Assembly: GCF_036311985.1 (NCBI RefSeq) | Contig: NZ_JAZDCJ010000030.1 | DNA length: 64,000 nt | DNA from: JAZDCJ01 sp036311985 | GTDB lineage: Bacteria; Actinomycetota; Actinomycetes; Actinomycetales; Micrococcaceae | Strand: one strand, 5' to 3' | Translations under genes and position numbers: made by a program | The notes under the pieces: generated by a model | Database searches by the model: none | What the model was told of the DNA's origin: nothing | Seen by the model: the letters and a program-made list of their open reading frames with translations, nothing else | Part shown: positions 41,712 through 49,811 of the stretch, one piece after another | Numbering within the stretch: the first letter of the stretch is position 1 | Layout: each line of letters starts with the position of its first letter

Positions 41712-43456
41712 GCGCGTCCTTCCTTCCGGCTCCGTGCCGCGGACTCCGTGCGCTCCGCCGGGCCTGACTCCGAGGTCGCCTGAGCGGCGGAGGACCCCGC
41801 AGAGGCCGGTCCAGGCGCTCCAGCGGCCGCGGCGGCGGCCGCGAGGGCGAGGAGGCCGACGACGTCGTGCTCCGCGGGGCGGCGCCCCTCCGCCGCGAAG
41901 CCGATCCCGCGGCCTTGAGCCTGGACCTCCTCCGGAAGCGCGATCCGGGCGCCCGCAGCGTCTGCGGTGAACGCGGCGAAGGCGGCGTCGAGCTCCGCGC
42001 GCAAGGCGTCGACGCGGTCCAGGAGCCCGTACGGGCCCGCGCGGTTCAGCCGGGAGGCGATCCGCCGCGCTTCCTCCCGGAGGCCGTCGAGGGCCGTGGT
42101 GTGCCCCACGGTCGCCGCGAGCAGCTCGTGAGCGGACGCAAGCGCGCGGGCCCCGGGCACGGCGAGCCCGTCGGCGGCGAGGCGGAGGCGTTCCGCGTGG
42201 GCCGAGAACTGCCGCTCCCACGCCTGTCTGGCCGCCGGCCCGCCGCGTTCCAGCACCAGGACGCCCTCGAGCGCCGCCACCTGGGCATCGACCCGCTCGC
42301 GGATCGCTGTCAGGGACTCGACGTCCCCGACGTCGAGCTCCACGGCCCGCCGCAGCTCGGTATCGGCCCGTTCCGCCAGGCCGTCGAGGACGCGGGCCAG
42401 CCGGACGCTCGCGGGAACCTCGTCCGCGGCGTGAAAGGTCCCCGGGGCGGGCGCGGTCGCGGCGTCGCCCGCGGTGGCGGCATCGCGCCGGATTGCGGCA
42501 TCGCGCGGGGCCTCGGCATCGCCCGGGGTCGCGGACGGGATGGCCGGGACGGGTCCCGGCGGACGCTGCGCGATCTCCCGCAGCCGCCCGGCACCGGTGC
42601 GGATCCCGCCCCTGAGAGCAGCACCCCGGCGCTCGGCCGAGCGGACCGCATCGGCGCGGCTCCGGCGTCGTACTCCGACAAGCCAGTACCCCAGCAGCCC
42701 CGCGCCGAGGACCACCCCGGCCCCGGCGAGCATCGGGCGGGCGTCGAAGCGGGGCTGGATCCCGGTCCCCGCCGCCACCGCGAGCCGCGTGAGGGCCTCG
42801 GTGTAGCGGCCCGCGGCGAAGTCCTCCGCGCCGGCCGCCTCGATGGCCTCCAGGCCGCCGTCGGCCACGACGTCCATGTTGCGCCCCATGTCGATCGAGA
42901 CGTCCGCGGGCACACCCGGCTCGGCGGGGACGATCACGCCGATGACGATCCAGTCGTCGCCGACGAAGCCGAGCCGCCTGCCGTTCTCGAGCCAGTCGTC
43001 GGCGAGCGCGTCGGTCTCGCCGAAGAGGAGCAGCCCGCGGACCAGCTGGGCGGCGCTCGAGCTCGACGACGGCTCGCCGTCCACGCCGAGGTAGAGCTGC
43101 GCGCCGTGGTGGTCCGCGGCTTCGAGGGCCGAGGTGACGGCCGCCGCGTCGACCCGCGGCTCGAGCGCGTCGGCGACCGAGAGGAAGAGGTGCTCCGACT
43201 CCGCCGTGCGCCCCGGGAACACGAGCGGTTCGTCCTCCTCGGCGGGCGGCGCCTCCGGGTCCGCCGTCGGGTAGACGGGGGCGGGGCTGGAAGGAGGCTC
43301 CGGCGTCGTTGTCTCGGCGGCGGCCGGGGCGGTCGGCGCCAGGGCCGCCCCGAGCAGCAGGGCGAGGGTCGCCGCGCGCAGGGAGCCCTTGGCGGACGTG
43401 CGGCTCGGCCAAGGCGCGCCGACGTGCGGACGTGGAGTGCGGTGCGGTGCGGGCAT
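41708..43456 (-). CDS. TPM-domain membrane protein
   Basis: 582 residues. The signal peptide is LALLLGAALAPTAPAAAE. An extracytoplasmic TPM-like domain (about 80-230; VTSALEAADHHGAQLYLGVDG, GFVGDDWIVIGVIVP) is followed by one membrane segment (MLAGAGVVLGAGLLGYWLVG, about 260-280) and a long helical cytoplasmic tail. TPM domains occur in envelope-associated and photosystem-assembly proteins; no enzymatic role is assigned. ATG at 43456. It is translationally coupled to the DUF5129-like gene (ATGA). Confidence 0.7.
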   Translation of the reverse strand: MPAPHRTPRPHVGAPWPSRTSAKGSLRAATLALLLGAALAPTAPAAAETTTPEPPSSPAPVYPTADPEAPPAEEDEPLVFPGRTAESEHLFLSVADALEPRVDAAAVTSALEAADHHGAQLYLGVDGEPSSSSSAAQLVRGLLLFGETDALADDWLENGRRLGFVGDDWIVIGVIVPAEPGVPADVSIDMGRNMDVVADGGLEAIEAAGAEDFAAGRYTEALTRLAVAAGTGIQPRFDARPMLAGAGVVLGAGLLGYWLVGVRRRSRADAVRSAERRGAALRGGIRTGAGRLREIAQRPPGPVPAIPSATPGDAEAPRDAAIRRDAATAGDAATAPAPGTFHAADEVPASVRLARVLDGLAERADTELRRAVELDVGDVESLTAIRERVDAQVAALEGVLVLERGGPAARQAWERQFSAHAERLRLAADGLAVPGARALASAHELLAATVGHTTALDGLREEARRIASRLNRAGPYGLLDRVDALRAELDAAFAAFTADAAGARIALPEEVQAQGRGIGFAAEGRRPAEHDVVGLLALAAAAAAAGAPGPASAGSSAAQATSESGPAERTESAARSRKEGRA

Positions 43457-43592
43457 GGGGTTTCCGGTCCGGTGCGTTAGGCAGGTGACTGGAACAACTC
43501 TAGCGGTGACCCCGGCGTCCGGCCCGTCGACGACATTCCCGGCACCGCCGGATGGGTAGTGGCGGCCGGAGAGATCCTGGCACCCCAATCAC

Positions 43593-43621
43593 TTGACACT
43601 TCAAACAACGAAGCGTAGAGT
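43593..43621 (+). promoter_or_regulatory. Promoter of the F420-reductase-like gene
   Basis: TTGACA (43593-43598) and TAGAGT (43616-43621) are spaced by 17 bases. The stretch also has CTTC-N7-GAAG and GAAGC ... GCTTC pairs up to 43649, which could bind a redox or MarR-type regulator. Confidence 0.6.
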
Positions 43622-43662
43622 TTTACTTGTAGCTTCAACTAAACGATCCAAGGGAGACTCTC

Positions 43663-44235
43663 ATGGCGAACGTGACCATCATCGGCAACGGCAACATGGG
43701 CCAGGCCATCGCCGGCATCGCAAGCAAGGGCGGCAACGACGTCCAGGTCCTCGGCAGCGCCGACTCCGCACAGCCGGTGACGGGCGACGTCGTCGTCCTC
43801 GCCGTCCCCTACCCGGCCGTCGCCGGGATCCTCGAGGCCCGCGGCTCCCAGCTCGCCGGCAAGGTCGTCGTCGACATCACCAACCCGCTGAACTTCGAGA
43901 CGTTCGACGCGCTGACGGTCGACGCCGATTCCTCGGCCGCCGCGGAGATCGCCGCCGCCGTGCCGAGCGCCAAGGTCCTCAAGGCCTTCAACACGAACTT
44001 CGCCGCGACCCTCGCCTCCGGCACCGTCGGCGAGAACCGCACCACCGTGCTCATCGCCGGGGACGACGCCGAGGCGAAGGCCCTGCTCTCCGGGATCGTC
44101 GCCGCGGGCGGCCTGCGCGCGGTCGACGCCGGGGCCCTGTCCCGAGCCCGCGAGCTCGAGGGTATCGGCTTCCTGCAGATCACCCTCGCGGCCGGCGAGA
44201 AGATCTCCTGGACCGAGGGCTTCGCGCTCGTCTAA
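43663..44235 (+). CDS. NADPH-dependent F420 reductase-like / NAD(P)-binding protein
   Basis: 190 residues. The dinucleotide-binding fold is VTIIGNGNMGQAIAGIAS. VVLAVPYPAVAGIL, VVDITNPLN and KAFNTNFAATLASG follow the F420-dependent NADP reductase (Fno) pattern. It may pass hydride between NADPH and F420 or a similar deazaflavin; many close homologues are only presumed reductases. ATG at 43663 follows AAGGGAGA. A strong hairpin with a T tract terminates it. Confidence 0.8.
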   Translation: MANVTIIGNGNMGQAIAGIASKGGNDVQVLGSADSAQPVTGDVVVLAVPYPAVAGILEARGSQLAGKVVVDITNPLNFETFDALTVDADSSAAAEIAAAVPSAKVLKAFNTNFAATLASGTVGENRTTVLIAGDDAEAKALLSGIVAAGGLRAVDAGALSRARELEGIGFLQITLAAGEKISWTEGFALV

Positions 44236-44252
44236 GCCCCACGGGCACAACA

Positions 44253-44310
44253 CTCTCCACTCCCGGGTTGCCACGACGTCGTCGAAGCAACCCGGGAGTG
44301 GAGAGCGTTT
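44253..44310 (+). terminator. Palindromic rho-independent terminator (CTCTCCACTCCCGGGTTGC type)
   Basis: A 19-bp perfect stem (44253-44271 with 44287-44305) encloses ACGACGTCGT, itself palindromic. GCGTTTTTC follows. This is the clearest member of the gene-end palindrome family and works as a terminator for 43663-44235. Confidence 0.85.
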
Positions 44311-44457
44311 TTCATAGGTGGCGACGTCGAGGGCCTTGGGGGCACGACGTCGAAGCCCCACCGCCACCCGCGCCCCACCCTCGCGGTGTCGGGGAAGATG
44401 TCCCTCCGCGGGCGGTATTCCGGACTTTTCCCCGACACCGCTCGGAGGGGGCGGCGG

Positions 44458-44910
44458 CTACAGCGGCAGGGGACGGTTCTCGACGACGTTCTTCATGACC
44501 AGGGTGGAGCTGAGGCTCTGCACTCCGGGGAGGGTGGCCAACTGGTCGTCGTAGAGGCGCTGGTACGCCGGAAGATCGGCAGTGACCACGCGCAGGAGGT
44601 AGTCCGGGTTGCCGAAGAGCCGCTGGGCCTGGAGCACGTTCGGGATCTCCGCCACCGCGCCCTCGAAGGCGTCGAGGGTGTCCCGGATCGAATCGCGCAT
44701 CGTGACGAAGACGAGCGTGTCGAAGCCCAAGCCGAGCGCGCCGGCGTCGAGCTGGGCCCGGTAGCCCGTGACCGCGCCGGACGCCTCGAGGGCGCGCAGC
44801 CGGCGGTGGCACGGGGACAGGCTCAGCCCCACCCGCTCGGCGAGTTCGGTGACCGTCAGGCGGCCGTCCCGTTGTAGCTCCGCAAGGATTGCGCGGTCAA
44901 GCTGGTCCAT
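44458..44910 (-). CDS. Lrp/AsnC-family regulator
   Basis: 150 residues. The N-terminal helix-turn-helix is MDQLDRAILAELQRDGRLTVTELAERVGLS. The C-terminal RAM domain is ALGLGFDTLVFVTMRDS, YLLRVVTADLPAYQRLYDDQLATLPGV. It is divergent from a LysE-type exporter with a 139-base shared region, the classic arrangement in which amino-acid binding activates export. ATG at 44910 follows GGGGAG. Confidence 0.88.
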   Translation of the reverse strand: MDQLDRAILAELQRDGRLTVTELAERVGLSLSPCHRRLRALEASGAVTGYRAQLDAGALGLGFDTLVFVTMRDSIRDTLDAFEGAVAEIPNVLQAQRLFGNPDYLLRVVTADLPAYQRLYDDQLATLPGVQSLSSTLVMKNVVENRPLPL

Positions 44911-45049
44911 GGGAAGAATTCTCCCCTTGAAGCGCCGTTCTGGGAAAGAATTTGGAAGCACATTTCGCGAGAATTTCACTAATCTTCTAGCACAGGCCGG
45001 AACCGGGGAGGAATCCCGGGCCGGAATCGCCAGCCAGGAAGATCCCTCC

Positions 45050-45667
45050 ATGCCCCTCGCCACCGTCGCCGCCTTCTGGGCCGTCTCGGCACTCTTCGTG
45101 ATCACTCCGGGGGCCGACTGGGCCTACGCCATCTCTGCGGGGCTCCGGAACCGCTCCGTGGTCCCGGCGGTCGCCGGGCTGCTCGCGGGCCACCTGGCCG
45201 CGACGCTCGTGGTCGCCGCCGGCGTCGGGGCGCTGTTGGCCGCGACGCCCTGGGCGTTGACGGTCCTGACCGTGGCCGGGTGCGCCTACCTGATCTGGCT
45301 CGGGGTGGGAATGTTCGCCCGGCCTGCCGTCCCCGCGGCCGGGCAGGAGCCGGCCGCCGGCGGCTGGCTGCGGCAGGGCCTCAAGGGAGCGGGAATCAGC
45401 GGCCTGAACCCCAAGGTGTTCCTGCTGTTCCTGGCCCTGCTCCCCCAGTTCACGGACCCGGGCGGCGCCTGGCCGCTGTCCGGCCAGATCGTCGCGCTCG
45501 GCCTCGTGCACATCGCGAGCTGCGCGGTGGTCTACCTCGCCGTCGGCGTCGGCTCCCGCGCCGTGCTGGGCACCCGGCCGGCCGCGGCCCGCGCCGTCAC
45601 CCGGTTCTCCGGCGCCGCGATGGTGGCCATCGGCGTCGCGCTCCTGCTCGAGCAGCTGCTGCGCTAG
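45050..45667 (+). CDS. LysE/RhtB-family amino-acid exporter
   Basis: 205 residues, six membrane segments. The signature is FVITPGADWAYAISAGLRNRS, with the conserved GLNPKVFLLFLALLPQF. It probably exports an amino acid under control of the adjacent Lrp-type regulator; the substrate is not evident. ATG at 45050 follows AGGAAG. The stop overlaps the convergent MarR gene's end by 4 bases. Confidence 0.87.
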   Translation: MPLATVAAFWAVSALFVITPGADWAYAISAGLRNRSVVPAVAGLLAGHLAATLVVAAGVGALLAATPWALTVLTVAGCAYLIWLGVGMFARPAVPAAGQEPAAGGWLRQGLKGAGISGLNPKVFLLFLALLPQFTDPGGAWPLSGQIVALGLVHIASCAVVYLAVGVGSRAVLGTRPAAARAVTRFSGAAMVAIGVALLLEQLLR

Positions 45668-46176
45668 CGTTCGGCCGGGGCGCCCTCGAACGACCGCAGC
45701 CACGTGGCGAGCAGCGCCTGCAGTTGCTCCGCCTCTGCCTCCGAGAGCGCAGCCAGGAGACGGCGCTCGTTGTCCAGGTGCTCGGCGAAAGCGGCGTCGA
45801 TGACCTCGAGGCCCCGGGCCGTGAGCGCGACGACCCGTCCGCGGCCATCCACCTCCGAGGCCCGCCGGTCCACGAGCCCGGCCGCCTCGAGCCGGTCGAT
45901 CCGCTTGGTCATGGCGCCCGTCGTGACCATGGTGTGCGCGGCGAGGTCCTTCGGCGCCCGCTCGAACGGCGCACCCGCCCGGCGCAGCGCGGCCAGGACG
46001 TCGAAGTCGCCCTCCCCCAGCCCGTGGCGGGCATAGAGGGCCACGAGCTCCTCCCGCAGGAAGGACGCCAGCCGATGCAACCTCCCGATCACGCCCATCG
46101 GCGAGGTGTCCAGTTCCGGGCGCTCGCGGGCCCACTCGGCCTGGATCTGCGCGACCCTGTCGTTCACTTCGCTCAC
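45664..46176 (-). CDS. MarR-family regulator
   Basis: 170 residues. The winged helix is FDVLAALRRAG, HTMVTTGAMTKRIDRLEAAGLVDRRAS, with the wing GRGRVVALTARG. The start is GTG at 46176. Thirteen bases upstream is GCTTCCCGGGAAGC, and the EamA promoter 150 bases away carries the same palindrome, so it probably represses itself and the transporter. Confidence 0.87.
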   Translation of the reverse strand: MSEVNDRVAQIQAEWARERPELDTSPMGVIGRLHRLASFLREELVALYARHGLGEGDFDVLAALRRAGAPFERAPKDLAAHTMVTTGAMTKRIDRLEAAGLVDRRASEVDGRGRVVALTARGLEVIDAAFAEHLDNERRLLAALSEAEAEQLQALLATWLRSFEGAPAER

Positions 46177-46188
46177 CCGCCCAGCCTA

Positions 46189-46202
46189 GCTTCCCGGGAA
46201 GC
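46189..46202. promoter_or_regulatory. MarR operator 1, GCTTCCCGGGAAGC
   Basis: A perfect 14-bp palindrome with flanking TA, upstream of the MarR start. Shares TAGCTTCCC..GGAAGC with operator 2 at 46321-46342. Confidence 0.6.
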
Positions 46203-46320
46203 GAGTCCGGCCGCCGGCGTCGGGGTAGTGGTTCGATAGGGGCACGTTTTCCCGCACGTTCCCCGACCTCGCCGGGAGGACTCCGGGGCGGCCCGCGGGA
46301 AAAGCCGAACGCATTCGACG

Positions 46321-46342
46321 TTTAGCTTCCCAGGAAGCTAAA
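46321..46342. promoter_or_regulatory. MarR operator 2 in front of the EamA gene
   Basis: TTTAGCTTCC-CA-GGAAGCTAAA, a near-perfect 22-bp palindrome ending at the first possible start codon. A half site, GGAAGCTAAA, occurs again at 46354-46363 inside the first codons. Binding here would block translation start and transcription alike. Confidence 0.65.
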
Positions 46343-47281
46343 GTGTCTTCCATGGAAGCTAAATGGCGCTGGGTCCTCGTGGCGGCCGTCGCGCCGATCA
46401 CGTGGGGCAGCACGTACCTGGTCACCCCGATGTTCCTCCCCGCGGACGCCCCGCTGTGGGGCGCGGCCCTGCGCGCCCTGCCCGCGGGCCTGCTCCTGCT
46501 GGCGATCCGGCGCCGCCTCCCCCGCGGGGCGTGGTGGTGGAAGGCCGCGGTCCTGGGCACCCTGAACATGGGCGCGTTCTTCGCGCTCGTCTACGTCGCC
46601 GCGCAGCTGCTGCCGGCCAGCATCGCCTCGACGCTGATGGCCACGTCCCCCGTGGCGATGATGCTCATCGCCTGGGCCGTGATCAGCGAACGCCCGCGCG
46701 CGCTCGCCCTGGGCGGCGCGGCGCTCGGCATCGCGGGCGTCGCCCTCATGGTGCTGACGGGTACGACGGCGGTGCGCGCCCCGGGCGTGCTGGCCTCCGT
46801 CTCGGCGATGGCCATGGCCTCCCTCGGCTACGTGCTGGCCAAGAAGTGGGGCGCGGGCGTGGACGTGTTGTCCCAGACCTCCTGGCAGCTCGTCTTCGGC
46901 GGGGTCATGCTGCTGCCGGCGGCCGCGCTCGTCGAGGGCGCGCTTCCCCATTTCGACGGGCCGGCCGTCACCGCGATGGCCTACCAGTCGGTGATCGCGA
47001 CCGCGCTCGCGTACGCGTGCTGGTTCGCCGCGCTCGGCCGGCTCGGCGCGGGAACCGTGGGCCTGATCGGGCTCTTGAACCCCGTCACGGGCGTGCTGCT
47101 CGGCACCGCGGTGGCCGGCGAGGCGCTCAGCGGCCGCCAACTGGCCGGCATGGGGCTGGTCCTGGCCGGGATCCTGCTGGGCCAGCCCGCGCTCGAGGCG
47201 TGGCTGCGCGCCACGGCGGGGCTCCGGCGTCGCACTCCCCCGCCCGCATCCACGGCGCCGCTCCCGGCGCCTGCGGACTAG
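46343..47281 (+). CDS. EamA-family drug/metabolite transporter
   Basis: About 312 residues, ten membrane segments in two EamA repeats (PITWGSTYLVTPMFLPAD, LPASIASTLMATSPVAMML; then ATALAYACWFAALGRLGAG, LIGLLNPVTGVLLGTAVAGE). It likely exports a drug or metabolite under MarR control. GTG at 46343 is spaced 5 bases from AGGAAG; ATG at 46352 is the alternative. The C-terminal RRRTPPPAS is encoded by a loose repeat copy. Confidence 0.85.
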   Translation: MSSMEAKWRWVLVAAVAPITWGSTYLVTPMFLPADAPLWGAALRALPAGLLLLAIRRRLPRGAWWWKAAVLGTLNMGAFFALVYVAAQLLPASIASTLMATSPVAMMLIAWAVISERPRALALGGAALGIAGVALMVLTGTTAVRAPGVLASVSAMAMASLGYVLAKKWGAGVDVLSQTSWQLVFGGVMLLPAAALVEGALPHFDGPAVTAMAYQSVIATALAYACWFAALGRLGAGTVGLIGLLNPVTGVLLGTAVAGEALSGRQLAGMGLVLAGILLGQPALEAWLRATAGLRRRTPPPASTAPLPAPAD

Positions 47282-47349
47282 CCGACCACGGCGGAGCACA
47301 CGGCGACCCCGGCGCGCCACTGACCCCCGCCCCCGGCACCCCCTCGCGC

Positions 47350-47410
47350 AACGCTGTCCACCCCAGCGTCGTTTTCAGAGCTGACAACGACCCGGGAGTG
47401 GAGGGTGATG
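47350..47410. terminator. Gene-end palindrome between EamA and tartrate dehydrogenase genes
   Basis: Arms CAACGCTGTCCACCCC / GGGAGTGGAGGGTG flank GTCGTT (47368-47373) and AACGAC (47386-47391). The stem is imperfect. It lies between convergent genes and may stop transcription from both sides. Confidence 0.55.
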
Positions 47411-47423
47411 CGGGACTGAGGGG

Positions 47424-48524
47424 TCAGACGGCCGCCGCGAGATCCGCCCCGAGCGCCGCGACGATCGCGTCCACGACCTCGTCCGTGCCCGCCGTGCCGC
47501 CGATGTCGCGGGTCAGGGCCCCGGCAGCGGTGGCCGCCTCGATCGCGGCCTCGACCCGCCGCGCCTCCTCGTGCAATCCGAAGTGGTCCAGCATGAGGGC
47601 CGCGCTCGCGATCGCCCCGATGGGATTGGAGATGCCCTGCCCCGCGATGTCCGGGGCGGAGCCGTGGACGGGCTCGAACATCGACGGGAAGCGGCGCTCA
47701 GGATTCAGGTTGGCGCTCGCGGCCAGGCCCAGGCTGCCGGCCAGCGCGGAGCCGAGGTCGGAGAGGATGTCCGCGTTGAGGTTGGACGCGACGACGACGG
47801 AGAGCTCCTCCGGCTTGAGGATGAACTTGGCGCTCATCGCGTCCACAAGCACGGACTCGGTCGCGACGTCCGGGTAGTCCGCGGCCACGCGGGCGAAGAC
47901 CTCGTCCCAGAGCACCATGCCGTACTGCTGGGCGTTGGACTTGGTCACGGAGGAGACCTTCTTCACGGCGCGCGTGCGGGCCAGGTCGAACGCGAAGCGC
48001 ATGATCCGCTCGCAGCCCTTCTCGGTGAACAGTGCCGTCTGCAGGGCGACCTCGTTGCCGGGGCCGCGGCCGGAGAGGTTGCGCCCCCCGAGGCCCGCGT
48101 ACTCGCCCTCGCTGTTCTCGCGGACCACGACCCAGTCGAGCTCGGCTCGGTCCGCCTTGCGCAGCGGGGATTCGACGCCGGGCAGGAACCGCACGGGGCG
48201 GATGTTGGCCCACTGATCGAAGTTCTGCGTGATGTTCAGGCGCAGCCCCCACAGGCTCACGTGGTCCGGCACGTTCTCCCAGCCGACGGCGCCGAAGTAG
48301 ATCGCGTCGAAGTCCTTGAGCTGCTCGAGCCCGTCCTCGGCCATCATCCGGCCGTGCCGCGCGTAGTAGTCGCTGCCCCAGTCGAACTCGGTCCAGTCGA
48401 ACGCGAAGCGGCCGGCGGACTGCGCCTGAACGGCGTCGAGGACGCGGCGCCCGGCGGCGACGACCTCCTGGCCGACGCCGTCGGCGGGGATCGAGGCGAT
48501 CGTGAAGACCTGGGTCTGCGTCAT
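47424..48524 (-). CDS. Tartrate/D-malate dehydrogenase (IPMDH-type beta-decarboxylating)
   Basis: 366 residues. The NAD-binding IASIPADGVGQEV, the phosphate/substrate loop (ENSEGEYAGLGG) and the catalytic VDAMSAKFILKP with SDLGSALAGSLG place it in the isocitrate/isopropylmalate group, tartrate dehydrogenase (TtuC/DmlA) branch. It converts tartrate or D-malate oxidatively with NAD and Mn/Mg. Linked genes 48739 (LysR) and 49812 (DASS) support growth on dicarboxylates. ATG at 48524 follows GGGAGG. Confidence 0.85.
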   Translation of the reverse strand: MTQTQVFTIASIPADGVGQEVVAAGRRVLDAVQAQSAGRFAFDWTEFDWGSDYYARHGRMMAEDGLEQLKDFDAIYFGAVGWENVPDHVSLWGLRLNITQNFDQWANIRPVRFLPGVESPLRKADRAELDWVVVRENSEGEYAGLGGRNLSGRGPGNEVALQTALFTEKGCERIMRFAFDLARTRAVKKVSSVTKSNAQQYGMVLWDEVFARVAADYPDVATESVLVDAMSAKFILKPEELSVVVASNLNADILSDLGSALAGSLGLAASANLNPERRFPSMFEPVHGSAPDIAGQGISNPIGAIASAALMLDHFGLHEEARRVEAAIEAATAAGALTRDIGGTAGTDEVVDAIVAALGADLAAAV

Positions 48525-48604
48525 GGTGTTCCTCCCGTGGATCCTTGGCCGGCCGCGTCGGTGCGGGGGCCGTGGGTTCCATGGAACGCCGGCCGGGTGC
48601 ATCG

Positions 48605-48647
48605 CGTCCAAGACCTTTTGTCCATGGCCGGGATAGGCAGGACCTAT
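48605..48647 (-). promoter_or_regulatory. LysR-type regulatory box of the dehydrogenase gene
   Basis: On the minus strand ATAGG-N5-CCTAT (48633-48647) is followed after exactly 14 bases by AAAGGTCTTGGACG (48605-48618). The same elements with the same spacing precede the DASS gene (49705-49747). A GTACGACGCCGG copy starts at 48650. Confidence 0.65.
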
Positions 48648-48738
48648 GAGTACGACGCCGGACGCGCGCCTCCGCGCGGCCCTCGCATCGCGCCCGCCAG
48701 CGAACCGGCACCCCCGTTCCCGGGGCGCCGGATCGGGA

Positions 48739-49656
48739 TCAGGGCGCGGCCCCGGCGTCGTCGTCCCGATGCGTCGCCGCATAGCTGCGCGCCACGTCGA
48801 GGAAGGCGCGTGCCGCGGGCGTAAGATCGGCGCGCCGCCCGACGATCGCCACATGGAGCTCCGAGAGCGGCTCGATCCGCAGCACCCGCAGACCGGACCG
48901 GCGGGCGAGCGGAGCCCACGAGAGCGGCATCACGGCGTGGCCGATCCCGGCCAGCACGAGCGGCAGGACGGAGGTCCGGTGCGCGACCTCGACGGCGATC
49001 CGCACGTCGACGCCCGAGGCCAGGATGTCGTCGACCAGCCAACGCATGAGCGATCCGCGCTGTGAGACGACGACGCGACGGCCCGCGAGGTCCTCCCGGC
49101 GGATCGCCTCGTCCGCCTCGAACGCGCCCGCGCCGGGGCTCTCGATGAGCACGAGCGGCTGGCGCTCGAGCTGCGTGACGTCGAGGTCGGGGACGCGGAT
49201 GGGCCGGTCCGAGCCGAGCAGGCCGATCTCCGCGCTGCCGCCCCGGACCGTCGCGATGACCTCCTCCGGGGTGAAGGCCCCGTCGACTCCCACGGTGATG
49301 CCCGGGTGCGCGCGGGAGAACTCGGCGATCATCGCCGTGAGCGGCTCGATTCCCGGGGACGGCATGGCGGTCAGCTCGAGCCGGCCCGTGCGGACGCCCT
49401 TGAGCGCGTCCATCGCCGAGGACGCGGCCTCGAGGTCGCGCACCACGAGCCGCGCGGGGCCGACGAGCTCGTGGCCCGCCTCGCTGAGCACGACGCGGCG
49501 TCCGACGCGGTGGAAGAGCGGCAGCCCCACCTCATGCTCGAGCGACTTGATCGCCTGGGAGAGCGAGGGCTGGGCGATGTAGAGCTTCTCCGCCGCGCGG
49601 CTGAAGCCCTGGTGGTCGACGACGGCGAGGAAGTAGCGCAGCTGGCGGACGTCCAT
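48739..49656 (-). CDS. LysR-family regulator of the tartrate/dicarboxylate genes
   Basis: 305 residues. The N-terminal helix-turn-helix is MDVRQLRYFLAVVDHQGFSR with AAEKLYIAQPSLSQAIKSLE. The effector domain runs from GRLELTAMPSPGIEPL. It is divergent from the DASS transporter and lies upstream of the dehydrogenase gene, both of which carry matching boxes. ATG at 49656 follows GGGAGG. Confidence 0.88.
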   Translation of the reverse strand: MDVRQLRYFLAVVDHQGFSRAAEKLYIAQPSLSQAIKSLEHEVGLPLFHRVGRRVVLSEAGHELVGPARLVVRDLEAASSAMDALKGVRTGRLELTAMPSPGIEPLTAMIAEFSRAHPGITVGVDGAFTPEEVIATVRGGSAEIGLLGSDRPIRVPDLDVTQLERQPLVLIESPGAGAFEADEAIRREDLAGRRVVVSQRGSLMRWLVDDILASGVDVRIAVEVAHRTSVLPLVLAGIGHAVMPLSWAPLARRSGLRVLRIEPLSELHVAIVGRRADLTPAARAFLDVARSYAATHRDDDAGAAP

Positions 49657-49704
49657 GGATCCTCCCGAAAAAGATAGGGGCGGGCGCCGGGCGGGGCCGC
49701 GTCC

Positions 49705-49747
49705 ATAGGGTATGCCTATTCCGGAGGTAGGGGAAAGGTCTTGGACG
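49705..49747 (+). promoter_or_regulatory. LysR-type regulatory box of the DASS gene
   Basis: ATAGG-N5-CCTAT (49705-49719), a 14-base gap, then AAAGGTCTTGGACG (49734-49747). It lies between the LysR and DASS genes, 64 bases before the DASS start, and duplicates the box before the dehydrogenase gene. Confidence 0.65.
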
Positions 49748-49811
49748 TGAGCCGCGTCACGGGCCGATCGTGGGATGACCACCCCACCGGACTCGATCGA
49801 CACGAAGGACG

